Assembly: GCF_001889005.1 (NCBI RefSeq)
Contig: NZ_CP018153.1
Coordinates: 2,018,501 to 2,082,500 of the forward strand
DNA from: Christiangramia salexigens
GTDB lineage: Bacteria; Bacteroidota; Bacteroidia; Flavobacteriales; Flavobacteriaceae
Reading direction: 5' to 3'
DNA length: 64,000 bases
Within the stretch, counting starts at the first letter, position 1. The number at the start of each line of letters is the position of its first letter. Under the pieces are notes generated by a model. That model did no database searches, had not been told where the DNA came from, and saw nothing but the letters and a program-made list of their open reading frames with translations. A program made the position numbers and the translations under genes. This document shows, piece by piece, positions 7,747 to 18,844 of this stretch.

Positions 7747-8784
7747 ATGAGAATAGACGTAAAAACCTTGCCGGTTCAGGAGATACTGGAGGATATATCA
7801 AATTCTATCAATTCCGGTTTAATAAACCAAAGTGGTGAAATTACGGTAAAACTTCCTGAAGAAATTGGAGAAGGCTACATTAAAGGCGTAAGTTTTGATT
7901 CCGGGATGGGTTATGTAACCTATAACTGCAAATTCTACGAAGATGTAGAAATACATTTTTCCTTAAATACCGTTCATCCTTTAAAGTTCATATTCTGCTC
8001 AGAAGGCAGTGTTGGTCATTCTTTTCAAAAAAGCAGTAAGATCAATAATATTGATACTTACCAGAATATAGTGGTAAGTAGCAGCAATTATGATGGCCAT
8101 GTGCTATATTTTAAAAAGAACGTGCCTACCCATGTATCAAGTCTGGAGATTATCAGATCTATTTTTTCTCATCGTTCCAACTACGATTTTGCGCATCTAA
8201 ACCCTGAATTAAAAGATCTATTTAAGGACGCTGTGTCTAAAAAACAGTTTTTCTATCAGGGTAATTACAGTATGAAAGCGGCAGATCTAATGGCCGAAAT
8301 AAATACCAAGGAATACATCGGTTTTCTTCGCAATCTTTTTCTGGAAGCTAAAGCAATGGAAATGCTTAGCATTCAGATCGCTCAATACGAAGATGATAAG
8401 AATGGAGATCATCTTCCAAAGATCCTAAGAAAATCAGACATTCAGAAGGTGGATTATGTCGCTAAACGCATACAGGGAGATATAAGTACAAACCTTACAG
8501 TTGAAAGCCTTGCCAAGGAAGCAGGCACAAATGTTAACAAGCTTCAAGAAGGCTTTAAATATCTTTACTGTCTTACCGTGAATAAATATATGCAACATAT
8601 TAAACTGGAAGCAGCAAAGGAAATGCTTCAGGAGTCAGACAAGAACATTTCAGAGATCGTTACGGCTATAGGCTTGAATAACCGAAGTTATTTCTCAAAA
8701 ATCTTCAAGGAAAAGTATGGGGTGAGCCCAAAGTATTTTTCCAAGTCAAGACATTCCGACAATAAGGTCACAGACGAAAGTTAA
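7747..8784 (+). CDS. AraC-family transcriptional regulator
   Basis: The 345-residue product has a C-terminal double helix-turn-helix of the AraC/XylS type in about the last 110 residues (LTVESLAKEAGTNVNKLQE, then the second HTH with NRSYFSKIFKEKYGVSPKYF). The N-terminal 220 residues contain no recognised sensor domain. They resemble the ligand-binding half of Bacteroidota AraC proteins. It is divergent from the arsenosugar operon, so it is a candidate regulator of that operon, though many such genes act elsewhere. Its stop lies only 3 nt before the stop of the convergent transporter gene. Confidence 0.87.
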   Translation: MRIDVKTLPVQEILEDISNSINSGLINQSGEITVKLPEEIGEGYIKGVSFDSGMGYVTYNCKFYEDVEIHFSLNTVHPLKFIFCSEGSVGHSFQKSSKINNIDTYQNIVVSSSNYDGHVLYFKKNVPTHVSSLEIIRSIFSHRSNYDFAHLNPELKDLFKDAVSKKQFFYQGNYSMKAADLMAEINTKEYIGFLRNLFLEAKAMEMLSIQIAQYEDDKNGDHLPKILRKSDIQKVDYVAKRIQGDISTNLTVESLAKEAGTNVNKLQEGFKYLYCLTVNKYMQHIKLEAAKEMLQESDKNISEIVTAIGLNNRSYFSKIFKEKYGVSPKYFSKSRHSDNKVTDES

Positions 8785-8787
8785 ACT

Positions 8788-10260
8788 TCAGTTTCCGAAT
8801 TTCCGGGGAATCACTTCAGGATCAAAATCCCAAAGTAGCGGAAGGGCATAATATACTATCAGACTAAGTATGATAATTGAAACTATATTCATCCATATTC
8901 CCGCTTTCATCATATCTGGAATACGCAGATATCCCGAGCCAAAGACCACAGCATTGGGAGGTGTGGCAACGGGTAGCATAAAAGCACAACTGGCAGCAAG
9001 TGTGGCGCCAACCATAAGAAAATAAGGGTGTAATCCAAGCGCCAGAGACATTGGGGCCAGGATTGGCAATAACATCGCCGTAGTAGCTAGATTAGAGGTC
9101 ACCTCGGTAAGGAAATTTACAGACGCAATTAGCACCACCACAAGTACAATCAAAGGAAGATTTTCAAGATTTGTTAATTGTTGACCAATCCAAACTGCAA
9201 GTCCGGAATCGCTGAAGCCTTTTGCCAATGCCATTCCTCCTCCAAAAAGCAGGATTATACCCCAGGGAATTTTCACGGCTTCTTCCCAGCTAATTAATTT
9301 CACGCTGGGCTTACCTGAAGGAATTATAAATAAAAGAACGGCGGCAATCATGGCTATGATGGTATCGTCCAAAAATGGAAAAATGGGTTGCAGTAGGTAA
9401 CTTCTGCTTATCCAGCACAAAGCGGTAAGTATAAAAATGACGAGCACTCTTTTTTCCTGAGCAGTAATTTTACCCAGCTCGTTTACCAGCCTGTTTATCT
9501 CCTGTTTACCCCCAGGCAATTCAGCATGTTCAAATTTAAAAGCTTTAGAGGTAAGATATTTCCAGCAAATAAAAAGAAGAAGTACCGACAGTGGTAATCC
9601 TAACATTAGCCATTTTAAAAAGCTTATCTCTATTCCATAGATCTCCTGAACTATTCCAGCGAACACAAGGTTAGGCGGTGTCCCGATTAGAGTCGCAATC
9701 CCTCCTATGGAAGCACTATAGGCAATTGACAGCATTAAAGCCTTACCCAGGGTCTTGATCTCGGTCTTAGAGCTTCCCGGATTATCTTTTAATTGAGTAA
9801 TGATCGCAGTCCCTATTGGAAGCATCATTACCGAGGTCGCAGTATTAGATATCCACATAGACAGGAAGGCAGTTGCTAACATAAAACCCAGAATAATGTA
9901 TTTAATATTGACACCTATCATCTTTATAATGGACAGTGCAATACGCTTGTGCAAATCCCATTTCTCGATCGCTACGGCGAGCATAAAACCACCCAGATAA
10001 AGAAATACATATTTATGGCCATAGGCTGCAGTTGTAGTTTCAATATCCACAGCTCCGGTAAGCGGAAAAAGTATTATAGGTAAAAGAGCAGTAACCGAGA
10101 TGGGAACCACCTCTGTAACCCACCATAAAGCCATCCAGAGCGTGACACATAAGACATCATAAGCCTCAAGCGGCATACCTGAAGGACAACCTATTAATTG
10201 GAAAATGAGAAATAGAAAGGGTCCTCCAAAAAGGATCAATTGCCTAAGGTATGGGTTCAT
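8788..10260 (-). CDS. DASS-family (SLC13) sodium/anion symporter
   Basis: The 490-residue inner-membrane protein has about 11-12 hydrophobic segments. It has the two pseudo-symmetric SNT-type motifs of the divalent anion:sodium symporters: ISNTATSVMMLP in the first half and TSNLATTAMLLP in the second. GTPPNLVF and ATPPNAVVF form the re-entrant tips. Relatives import C4-dicarboxylates, citrate or sulfate with sodium. The precise substrate cannot be told. It stands alone between the AraC gene and groEL, with a terminator on the groEL side and no obvious operon partner. Confidence 0.9.
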   Translation of the reverse strand: MNPYLRQLILFGGPFLFLIFQLIGCPSGMPLEAYDVLCVTLWMALWWVTEVVPISVTALLPIILFPLTGAVDIETTTAAYGHKYVFLYLGGFMLAVAIEKWDLHKRIALSIIKMIGVNIKYIILGFMLATAFLSMWISNTATSVMMLPIGTAIITQLKDNPGSSKTEIKTLGKALMLSIAYSASIGGIATLIGTPPNLVFAGIVQEIYGIEISFLKWLMLGLPLSVLLLFICWKYLTSKAFKFEHAELPGGKQEINRLVNELGKITAQEKRVLVIFILTALCWISRSYLLQPIFPFLDDTIIAMIAAVLLFIIPSGKPSVKLISWEEAVKIPWGIILLFGGGMALAKGFSDSGLAVWIGQQLTNLENLPLIVLVVVLIASVNFLTEVTSNLATTAMLLPILAPMSLALGLHPYFLMVGATLAASCAFMLPVATPPNAVVFGSGYLRIPDMMKAGIWMNIVSIIILSLIVYYALPLLWDFDPEVIPRKFGN

Positions 10261-10313
10261 CTCTTTTTATTGATTTTATTAAGATATGAATTAGTTTCCC
10301 CTAAAAATAAAAA

Positions 10314-10340
10314 ATCCCGCTTCAAAACATGAAGCGGGAT
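10314..10340 (-). terminator. hairpin terminator of groES-groEL
   Basis: An 11-bp perfect stem (ATCCCGCTTCA with TGAAGCGGGAT, five-base loop AAACA) lies just after the groEL stop. Read leftwards it is followed by TTTTATTTTT, as in a rho-independent terminator. Confidence 0.85.
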
Positions 10341-10364
10341 CATTTATATTACAAGAGATGTGGA

Positions 10365-12023
<1,659 letters not shown>

Positions 12024-12111
12024 TTAGAAGTTCGAAGACTTCCAAAAAACTGGTTAATTAATTTTTGTTGAATTGATTCCGGCAGAAAACCGGAAAGTTT
12101 ATGTGTGAAAC

Positions 12112-12387
12112 TTATACTATAGCTAGTATATCATCTTCCCGCATGATAAGGTAATCCGTACCGTCTAGTTTAAGTTCGGTTCCAGCATACTTTCCATACA
12201 GTACTTTGTCTCCAACCTTAACGGTCATTTCGTGGTCCTTTGTTCCTTTACCAACAGCTACTACATTACCTTTCTGAGGTTTTTCCTTTGCAGTTTCAGG
12301 AATAATAATTCCAGAGGCAGTCTTGTTCTCGGCTGCTACAGGTTCAATTACAACCCTGTCTGAAAGCGGTTTAATGTTTAGTCCCAT
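12112..12387 (-). CDS. groES: co-chaperonin GroES (10 kDa)
   Basis: The 91-residue product is the co-chaperonin lid of GroEL. It begins [15 protein letters not shown] and has the mobile loop [19 protein letters not shown] and the C-terminal DDILAIV that are standard for the family. It is the first gene of the groES-groEL pair. A Bacteroidota-type promoter candidate lies 58-88 nt upstream. Confidence 0.97.
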   Translation of the reverse strand: MGLNIKPLSDRVVIEPVAAENKTASGIIIPETAKEKPQKGNVVAVGKGTKDHEMTVKVGDKVLYGKYAGTELKLDGTDYLIMREDDILAIV

Positions 12388-12444
12388 TTTTTAAAAAATT
12401 TATTTAAAGTTATTCAATGTTTTAATCGTGGTAATGGACATTTC

Positions 12445-12475
12445 TAAAATTATGCCATCGGTTTATTTCTGCCAA
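12445..12475 (-). promoter_or_regulatory. candidate promoter of groES-groEL
   Basis: Read leftwards: TTG, 20 nt, then TAATTTTA. This differs from the Bacteroidota -7 consensus TAnnTTTG only in the last base. No CIRCE-like repeat is visible next to it. Confidence 0.4.
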
Positions 12476-12487
12476 TCACAAATAAAA

Positions 12488-12514
12488 AATGCCAGCTTGT
12501 CATAAGCTGGCATT
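12488..12514 (-). terminator. hairpin terminator of the miaB-secG operon
   Basis: An 11-bp perfect stem (AATGCCAGCTT with AAGCTGGCATT, loop GTCAT) lies 24 nt after the secG stop, followed leftwards by a T-rich tract. It separates the secG operon from groES. Confidence 0.85.
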
Positions 12515-12538
12515 TCAAATCTGAATATTTTATCTGAA

Positions 12539-12874
12539 TTACTGAGCGCTGTCAGTCTCCGTTTGAGCAGGAGTTGCAGAAGGTATTTCTGTATTCACTG
12601 GTTCATCACTTTCAAATACACGTGTTTCAGTTCCGGATGGCTTGTCCAGAATAGTTACGTTAGAAAGTAAAATAAGTACTAATAATAGTGTAGCAAGGGT
12701 CCAGGTACTTTTGTCAAGAAAATCTGTTGTTTTCTTAACACCTCCCATTTGCTGACCTCCGCCTCCAAAAGAAGAAGATAACCCGCCTCCTTTAGGATTC
12801 TGTACCATAATTACAACTACCAGCAAAAATGCTACGATAATTATTAAAGCTAAAAAAATAGTGAATGTGCTCAT
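12539..12874 (-). CDS. secG: preprotein translocase subunit SecG
   Basis: The 111-residue inner-membrane protein has two hydrophobic segments (about residues 5-23 and 55-74) flanking the conserved VMVQNPKGGGLSSSFGGGGQQMGG loop in the middle, which identifies SecG of the SecYEG channel. The acidic, threonine-rich C terminus is longer than in E. coli and common in Bacteroidota. It is the last gene before the terminator, 2 nt after the TPR-like gene. Confidence 0.93.
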   Translation of the reverse strand: MSTFTIFLALIIIVAFLLVVVIMVQNPKGGGLSSSFGGGGQQMGGVKKTTDFLDKSTWTLATLLLVLILLSNVTILDKPSGTETRVFESDEPVNTEIPSATPAQTETDSAQ

Positions 12875-12876
12875 TC

Positions 12877-13758
12877 TTATTCGTTGTTATTAATGTCTTG
12901 TAATTTTTCGATTGCCCGAATTTGATCCGCAAAGAAACCACTTTTTTCGGGATTTTTCAAAATTAATATTTTATATGCCTGTATGGCTTTTTTATAGTTC
13001 TTTTGCTCCAGATAAACTTTGGCTAAAGTCTCTGTCATAAGGGATTCCGGCGCGGTTAGACTATCTTCGGCAAGGTTTGCTTTAGTGGCAGTTTTACCGG
13101 GTTTTATTTTTGGATTCTTGGAAATGAACTCCTCTATCAATTCAAATTTTCTGGAACGGCTTTCATTCGTATCCTCTTTTTCTTTCGGCTCTGACTCCCT
13201 TTCTATGGGTTGAGCCTTTGTAAGCTTCAGCCATTCTGAAAATGAATGGGATTCTTTGTTATCAAATTCCAGAGGTTTGCCTATACCAAGGTCATTTTCT
13301 GAAGTCTCCTCAGGTTCTTTAACCGTCGATTCTTCTTCAGCCGGCACAGGTCTTTCAAATAAAGCAGGATCCATTACCCTCTCAGATTCGGATTGCTTCA
13401 TTTTTATCGCCTCATTGATATCTATACTGCGTTTCCCAAAGACTTCTTCCGGCTCATAGACTGTGATATCCTTCAATCGTTCTTCCTGCTCCCTTATTTG
13501 CCTGGCGATACTGTTCTGATTAAATTCCGGTGATGTGATAAAATCAAAAAGTATACTACGGTCTGTAGTATAAGCCGCAGTTTTTTTAAGTGCAGAATTG
13601 TAACTGAATTCCTGATGTTCTTTAAGACCTTTCAGCCTTATCGCTCTGGCTGCCTGAAAATAGGGCGCCTTCATTAAAATCTTTTCCAGCTCCCGGGTTT
13701 GCTCTGAAGTGATATGCCCCGGATTATCCAGAAGGTCTGTGAGCGATTTTACATCCAT
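12877..13758 (-). CDS. TPR-like hypothetical protein
   Basis: The 293-residue, highly charged, probably cytoplasmic protein has no signal peptide. The C-terminal part (ETLAKVYLEQKNYKKAIQAYKILILKNPEKSGFFADQI) is a clear tetratricopeptide-like helix pair. The N-terminal 100 residues contain a conserved helical block (EKILMKAPYFQAARAI), and the middle is low-complexity acidic linker. It sits between lptE and secG, with its start codon overlapping the lptE stop, so it is translated with these envelope genes. Its function is unknown. A scaffolding role is the most that TPR suggests. Confidence 0.8.
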   Translation of the reverse strand: MDVKSLTDLLDNPGHITSEQTRELEKILMKAPYFQAARAIRLKGLKEHQEFSYNSALKKTAAYTTDRSILFDFITSPEFNQNSIARQIREQEERLKDITVYEPEEVFGKRSIDINEAIKMKQSESERVMDPALFERPVPAEEESTVKEPEETSENDLGIGKPLEFDNKESHSFSEWLKLTKAQPIERESEPKEKEDTNESRSRKFELIEEFISKNPKIKPGKTATKANLAEDSLTAPESLMTETLAKVYLEQKNYKKAIQAYKILILKNPEKSGFFADQIRAIEKLQDINNNE

Positions 13759-14264
13759 TACCAGTCGGTTAAAGCAGCGTTAAAAATTTCCTGTGTTAGA
13801 CGACTATAGATCTCATCCAGCGCTGTTTCCAGCTTAGCACCCACCAACTGAGTCGAAGCCGGATAATCATAATAGAAAGAAAATCTATTCTCAAAATCCT
13901 TTTCAGGTTCCAGCGTATTATAGTATCTCACTCTCACAGCAATGGTAAGTCGGTTTTGTGCTGCAGTATTTTGAGCAGTAGCCGACATTGGAGAAATATA
14001 ATATTCTATGATTTCACCCTCAAATACAAGGTCACCGTTATTATTCACCAGACTTAAACTGGTTTGATTCTGAATAAGATCCTGAAGCGAGTTTGTGAAA
14101 AGCCTGTCTATTCCCGGCTCTACAAGATCTGCATTATTCTGAAAGAAATTCACCTGAAACGTTTCGGCATCTCCGGTATCTGCCCCTGTAAAGGAATATA
14201 CTCCACAAGCCTGGAACATTAAACTGAAAATTATGAGGCCCGAAAATATTAAGAGTTTCTTCAT
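13758..14264 (-). CDS. lptE: LptE-like outer-membrane LPS assembly lipoprotein
   Basis: The 168-residue lipoprotein has a signal ending FQAC (Cys20). It begins its mature part GVYSFTG, and the LptE-like fold is suggested by DAETFQVNFFQNNADLVEPGIDRLFTNSLQDLIQNQT. The family plugs LptD and delivers LPS to the outer leaflet. Bacteroidota annotations commonly call this gene LptE family protein. It follows the sigma-54 activator by 15 nt and overlaps the next gene by one base. The assignment rests on family resemblance and on this conserved neighbourhood. Confidence 0.8.
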   Translation of the reverse strand: MKKLLIFSGLIIFSLMFQACGVYSFTGADTGDAETFQVNFFQNNADLVEPGIDRLFTNSLQDLIQNQTSLSLVNNNGDLVFEGEIIEYYISPMSATAQNTAAQNRLTIAVRVRYYNTLEPEKDFENRFSFYYDYPASTQLVGAKLETALDEIYSRLTQEIFNAALTDW

Positions 14265-14279
14265 AGTGCTATTCAGGGC

Positions 14280-15542
14280 TTATAAATTATATTGTTTAAT
14301 TTTTCTGTAAAGCGTTCTTTCACTGATGCCCAGTTCTTCGGCTGCAGCCTTTCGCTTTCCACTATGACGTTCAAGCGACTTTTTTATAAGCTCCAGCTCT
14401 TTGTCCTGAAGCGAAAGAGTTTCCTCCTCTTCTATTTCTTCGGCAAAGTAATATTTATCTTTTTCTTCCTGCTTACCAAGTGAATTTTGTTGGGGGATCT
14501 GTAAAACTTCGAGTTTTTCATCTCCTATATCCGCCTCATCGATGTCCTCGCCGGTTTCTCCATATATCTTCTGGATCAGACTTTCATTTTCATCCTGAAC
14601 CTGCTGATTATCGCCATCCTGCATCAGCTTTAAAGTAAGCTTTTTCAGATCATTAAGATCACTTTTCATATCAAAAAGCACCTTGTAAAGGATCTCTCGT
14701 TCATTACTAAAATCGCTTTCCTTCTTTTTTTCTGAAATTATTGCCGGTAAATTACTACCCACATCAGGCAGATAATGCTCCAGATCTTCAGCAGTAATAA
14801 CCCGATTTTGCTCAAGTACTGAAATTTGTTCGGCTATATTTCTTAACTGGCGAATATTACCTCCCCATCTGTATTTTTTAAGCAATCCTACAGCATCATC
14901 TTCGAGCTTGATAGTAGGCATCTTATATTTTAAACCAAAATCTGATGCGAATTTTCTAAACAATAAATGAATATCATCCTTTCTTTCCCTAAGCGGTGGA
15001 AGATTAATTTCCACGGTACTTAATCTATAATACAGGTCTTCTCTAAAACGCTCTTTTTTTATGGACTCAAACATATTGATGTTGGTGGCCGCAACTATCC
15101 TTACATTGGTTTTTTGAACTTTGGACGAACCTACTTTAATGAATTCACCATTTTCCAGCACCCTAAGTAACCTAACCTGAGTAGGCAAAGGAAGTTCTCC
15201 AACCTCATCCAGGAAAATCGTACCTCCATCGGCAACTTCAAAATAACCGCTCCTCGTTTGTGTTGCGCCTGTAAATGCACCTTTTTCATGTCCAAATAAC
15301 TCACTATCTATTGTGCCTTCAGGAATGGCACCACAGTTTACTGCGATATATTTCCCATGCTTTCGATGAGATAAAGAATGAACAATCTTTGGAATACTTT
15401 CCTTACCAACCCCGCTTTCTCCAGTTACGAGAACCGAAATATCTGTTGGGGCTACCTGGATCGCCTTTTCAATTGCACGATTAAGCTTTGGATCATCGCC
15501 TATGATCCCGAATCTTTGTTTAATTGCCTGAACTGATTCCAT
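14280..15542 (-). CDS. sigma-54-dependent AAA+ transcriptional activator
   Basis: The 420-residue protein begins directly with the AAA+ domain: Walker A GESGVGKE (41-48), the sigma-54 contact loop GAFTGA (88-93), Walker B GGTIFLDEVGEL and an arginine-finger region. The C terminus is a Fis-type HTH (AAAEELGISERTLYRKIKQ). An N-terminal receiver or sensor domain is absent, so control must come through another partner or expression level. An acidic linker of about 110 residues precedes the HTH. It lies between miaB and lptE. Confidence 0.93.
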   Translation of the reverse strand: MESVQAIKQRFGIIGDDPKLNRAIEKAIQVAPTDISVLVTGESGVGKESIPKIVHSLSHRKHGKYIAVNCGAIPEGTIDSELFGHEKGAFTGATQTRSGYFEVADGGTIFLDEVGELPLPTQVRLLRVLENGEFIKVGSSKVQKTNVRIVAATNINMFESIKKERFREDLYYRLSTVEINLPPLRERKDDIHLLFRKFASDFGLKYKMPTIKLEDDAVGLLKKYRWGGNIRQLRNIAEQISVLEQNRVITAEDLEHYLPDVGSNLPAIISEKKKESDFSNEREILYKVLFDMKSDLNDLKKLTLKLMQDGDNQQVQDENESLIQKIYGETGEDIDEADIGDEKLEVLQIPQQNSLGKQEEKDKYYFAEEIEEEETLSLQDKELELIKKSLERHSGKRKAAAEELGISERTLYRKIKQYNL

Positions 15543-15575
15543 ATATTCTCGATCCTGTATTAATCAGGAGTAATT

Positions 15576-17021
15576 TTAATTGTTATCACTATATCCAACA
15601 GGCTCACCAATTAGCGTTGCACTGGTACAGTCCTGAACCTTGACATTCACAAAATCCCCTACCTCGTAATTTTCCTTTGGAAAAACTACTACTGTATTTT
15701 GAGAATTTCTTCCGCTCCAGTGAGCATCAGACTTTTTAGATTCTTTTTCAATTAAAACCTCTACTGTTTTACCAAGGAACTTTTCGGTATTGTATCTGCT
15801 GTGCTTTTGCTGAAGATCTACAATTTCCTGCAACCTTCTTTTCTTCACCTCTTCTGGCACATCATCTTCAAATTTACGCTCTGCCATGGTTCCGGGTCTT
15901 TCTGAATAAGCGAACATGAAACCAAAATCATATTTCACATGCTCCATTAAAGAAAGGGTGTCCTTATGATCTTCTTCGGTCTCGGTTGGAAATCCGGTAA
16001 TAAGATCATGCGAAATTCCGCAATCGGGAATGAGTTTTTTAATATTGTCAATTAGCGTAAAGTACTCTTCACGCGTATGCAAACGATTCATCTTTTTAAG
16101 GATACGATCACTTCCACTTTGAACAGGCAGATGTATGTAATTACAAATGTTACGATATTTCGCCATCATTTCTATAACATCAAGAGTCATATCCTGTGGA
16201 TTGGAAGTAGAAAAACGGATCCTCATCTTAGGTTGTGCTTCTGCAACCAATTTTAAAAGTCCTGCAAAATTAGTAGCGGTAGCCTTCTGTATTTCAGTAG
16301 CGTTCTTAAAATCTTTCTTAAGACCTCCGCCATACCACAGGTAACTATCCACATTCTGACCCAACAGGGTTATTTCTTTATATCCCTTTGCTGCAAGATC
16401 ATTCACCTCTTCCACTATACTTTGTGGATCACGGCTTCTTTCTCTACCTCTGGTAAACGGCACTACGCAAAATGTACACATATTATCACATCCTCGTGTA
16501 ATCGATACAAATGCAGAAACGCCATTAGTTTGCAGCCTTACCGGAGAGACGTCTCCATAAGTCTCTTCTTTACTTAATATTACATTAACAGCATTGCGAC
16601 CTTCCTCTACTTCATTGATCAAATTTGGAAGATCCTTATAGGCATCGGGACCTACAACGAGATCCACGATCTTTTCTTCTTCAAGAAACTTACTCTTAAG
16701 CCTCTCTGCCATACAACCTAAAACCCCAACTTTCATCCCGGGATTTATACGCTTTACGGCATTATATTTCTCCAAACGCTTTCTTACAGTTTGCTCAGCC
16801 TTCTCTCTAATGGAACAGGTGTTTACCAAAACCAGATCTGCTTCTTCAAGCTTCTGCGTGGTATTAAAACCCTCCTTGGATAAAATAGAAGCCACGATCT
16901 CACTATCACTAAAGTTCATCTGGCACCCGTAACTCTCAATAAAAAGTTTTCGGGTGTTCTTAGCCTGAGGCTCCATCACCAGGGAATTACCCTGTTTTTT
17001 TTCATCTATTGTCTTCTCCAT
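15576..17021 (-). CDS. miaB: tRNA-2-methylthio-N6-dimethylallyladenosine synthase MiaB
   Basis: The 481-residue radical SAM methylthiotransferase adds the 2-methylthio group to i6A37 in tRNAs reading UNN codons. The N-terminal UPF0004 domain carries the three auxiliary-cluster cysteines ([27 protein letters not shown]). The radical SAM motif is [20 protein letters not shown], and a C-terminal TRAM domain follows. Length and motifs are canonical. It is the first gene of the operon with the sigma-54 activator, lptE, the TPR gene and secG, downstream of a very good promoter. Confidence 0.96.
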   Translation of the reverse strand: MEKTIDEKKQGNSLVMEPQAKNTRKLFIESYGCQMNFSDSEIVASILSKEGFNTTQKLEEADLVLVNTCSIREKAEQTVRKRLEKYNAVKRINPGMKVGVLGCMAERLKSKFLEEEKIVDLVVGPDAYKDLPNLINEVEEGRNAVNVILSKEETYGDVSPVRLQTNGVSAFVSITRGCDNMCTFCVVPFTRGRERSRDPQSIVEEVNDLAAKGYKEITLLGQNVDSYLWYGGGLKKDFKNATEIQKATATNFAGLLKLVAEAQPKMRIRFSTSNPQDMTLDVIEMMAKYRNICNYIHLPVQSGSDRILKKMNRLHTREEYFTLIDNIKKLIPDCGISHDLITGFPTETEEDHKDTLSLMEHVKYDFGFMFAYSERPGTMAERKFEDDVPEEVKKRRLQEIVDLQQKHSRYNTEKFLGKTVEVLIEKESKKSDAHWSGRNSQNTVVVFPKENYEVGDFVNVKVQDCTSATLIGEPVGYSDNN

Positions 17022-17054
17022 AATTCCTTAATAACCTGTCGGTTTTTAGTCTGG

Positions 17055-17085
17055 CAAAGATAGGACTAAAGAGTGTTCTGACAAA
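17055..17085 (-). promoter_or_regulatory. promoter of the miaB operon
   Basis: Read leftwards: TTTG, exactly 19 nt, TATCTTTG. This matches the Bacteroidota consensus (-33 TTTG, -7 TAnnTTTG) at all fixed positions. The predicted start of transcription is about 7 nt later, giving a leader of roughly 25-30 nt before the miaB start. Confidence 0.8.
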
Positions 17086-17167
17086 GTGACAGAAAAAAAT
17101 TTATAATTATTACGCAACCATTTATCTTTTTTTCATCTACATAATACCTAACCGATTTATCAACCAG

Positions 17168-18394
17168 ATGAAAAAGCACTTATATCTATCCTTATTATTG
17201 GTATTTATTGCTTTTTCATCTTGTGAAAAAGAACCTGAGACCGAACTATCACAAGTTGCCTTTCCGGTAACTCAATCGATCGCGGAATTTAGAGCATCTG
17301 TGAAGATTCAAGAGTCCAGAGCTATAAAGGAATCGGGGAAAATATATTCCTGGAAGGATTATATATTTATTAATGACAAGAATGAAGGAGTCCATATCAT
17401 AGACAATACGGACGCATTCAATCCAAAAAAACTTTGTTTTATCAAAATACCCAGAAATCACGATATCGCAGTTAAAGACGACAAGCTTTACGCAGATAGC
17501 GGAATGGATTTACTGGTATTTGATATTTCCAATATGAATAATATTAAGGAGATCACTCGCATTAAGGATGTTTTCCCGCAATATTACACAGCAGCTCCAG
17601 AAGGAGCGAATTTTGTAGACTTTCAACAATTCGATCCTAATCAAGATGTTATTATAGGCTACATCATTGAGCAACGCAAAATTGAATATGCACGAGAGGA
17701 CTGGGTAACCCTGGAATCAAATACGGTTAATGACGGTGGCTCCTCAGGAAAAGGTGGCTCCATGGCAAGATTTAGCATTAAAGGCGATCATCTATACGTT
17801 GCAGAAAAAGAAAAACTCTCAGTTTTTGATATTTCGGCTCCCGAAAACCCAAATGTTTCAAGTTCTGAAAATGTAGGCTGGGGAATCGAAACAATTTTTA
17901 ATTACGAAGACCATCTATATTTAGGTAGCTCCACTGGCATGTTCATCTATAGTTTAGAAAACCCAGAAAAGCCGGAATATGTTTCTTTTCTACAACATGT
18001 TTTGGGATGTGATCCCGTAGTTGTAAAAGATAATTATGCATACGTCACTATTCGCGGAGGTAATGAATGTGAACAGGATTTTAATCAACTCGATGTCGTT
18101 GATATTTCAGATAAAAAAACACCTAAAATAGTTAAGACCTATGATATGGCAGAGCCCTACGGACTAGGAGTCAAGGAAGATTGGCTTTTTGTTTGTGACG
18201 GAAGTGCCGGCCTTAAAGTATATGACACAAAAAACACCCCCGACCTTCGGTTAATTAATCAATTCAATGACATTAACACCTATGATGTTATCCCCCTGGA
18301 AGAAGAGTTGCTTATGGTTGGGGGCAATACTCTTTACCAATATTCATATAAGGGTAACGAGCTTAGTTTAGTAAGCAGCTTTACTTTGAATTGA
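17168..18394 (+). CDS. LVIVD-repeat beta-propeller lipoprotein
   Basis: The 408-residue protein has a lipoprotein signal (FSSC, Cys19). It carries repeated motifs such as LLVFDISNMNNIKEI, LSVFDISAPENPNVSS, GMFIYSLENPEKPEYVSF, LDVVDISDKKTPKIV and LKVYDTKNTPDLRL. These are the LVIVD-type repeats that form a beta propeller, here about six or seven blades. It is a surface or periplasmic lipoprotein of unknown binding partner. The gene stands alone, with a bidirectional terminator after it. Confidence 0.87.
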   Translation: MKKHLYLSLLLVFIAFSSCEKEPETELSQVAFPVTQSIAEFRASVKIQESRAIKESGKIYSWKDYIFINDKNEGVHIIDNTDAFNPKKLCFIKIPRNHDIAVKDDKLYADSGMDLLVFDISNMNNIKEITRIKDVFPQYYTAAPEGANFVDFQQFDPNQDVIIGYIIEQRKIEYAREDWVTLESNTVNDGGSSGKGGSMARFSIKGDHLYVAEKEKLSVFDISAPENPNVSSSENVGWGIETIFNYEDHLYLGSSTGMFIYSLENPEKPEYVSFLQHVLGCDPVVVKDNYAYVTIRGGNECEQDFNQLDVVDISDKKTPKIVKTYDMAEPYGLGVKEDWLFVCDGSAGLKVYDTKNTPDLRLINQFNDINTYDVIPLEEELLMVGGNTLYQYSYKGNELSLVSSFTLN

Positions 18395-18417
18395 TTTTCT
18401 TTTTGTTTGGTTTTTTG

Positions 18418-18445
18418 AAAATCCCCGTTTGGTCACGGGGATTTT
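18418..18445. terminator. bidirectional terminator
   Basis: An 11-bp perfect stem (AAAATCCCCGT with ACGGGGATTTT, six-base loop) with T-rich tails both ways lies between the convergent LVIVD gene and the TIGR03643 gene. Confidence 0.85.
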
Positions 18446-18448
18446 TAT

Positions 18449-18745
18449 TTAATATTTTTTCTTGGAGATCCTATTACCGGTTATTTGTCTTTGAGAAGTG
18501 CTTTTAAAACGATCTACTTCATTACTCCTTAATTTTGCATGTTTTGTTTTTCGCCCCTGAACCCTTGCCCTCCACTTTCGCCAATTTCGCGGATGCATTT
18601 CCTCTTTCATGAACTTGATCACCTGCTTTTCAGTTAATTCAAACTGGTATTCTATAGCTTCAAAAGGAGTCCTGTCCTCCCAGGCCATTGCAATAATTCT
18701 ATCCCGCTGCCTTTCATTAAATCCAAATTCTTCAACTACACTCAT
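18449..18745 (-). CDS. TIGR03643 family (DUF2805) small protein
   Basis: The 98-residue, strongly basic, probably cytoplasmic protein matches the DUF2805/TIGR03643 family. Diagnostic parts are QRDRIIAMAWEDRTPFEAI, FELTEKQVIKFM and MHPRNWRKWRARV. The first half looks like a helix-turn-helix, and the C-terminal third is a lysine/arginine-rich tail, so nucleic-acid binding is likely. The function is not known. The gene is monocistronic between two terminators. Confidence 0.85.
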   Translation of the reverse strand: MSVVEEFGFNERQRDRIIAMAWEDRTPFEAIEYQFELTEKQVIKFMKEEMHPRNWRKWRARVQGRKTKHAKLRSNEVDRFKSTSQRQITGNRISKKKY

Positions 18746-18798
18746 TTGTTTAACTTTATTTATTCAAAATTAAACAATTTTAAATTAAGGACATAAAA

Positions 18799-18824
18799 AA
18801 ACCCTTTCGGTTAAGAAAGGGTTT
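18799..18824 (-). terminator. terminator of rplU-rpmA
   Basis: A 10-bp perfect stem (AAACCCTTTC with GAAAGGGTTT, loop GGTTAA) lies 21 nt after the rpmA stop, with a T-run on the leftward transcript. Confidence 0.85.
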
Positions 18825-18844
18825 CCTATATAAGAAAGTTTTAA

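Noticed and set aside
12388..12480. A CIRCE-type repeat before groES.
   Set aside because: No nine-base inverted repeat of the TTAGCACTC type is present, so HrcA control is not supported here.
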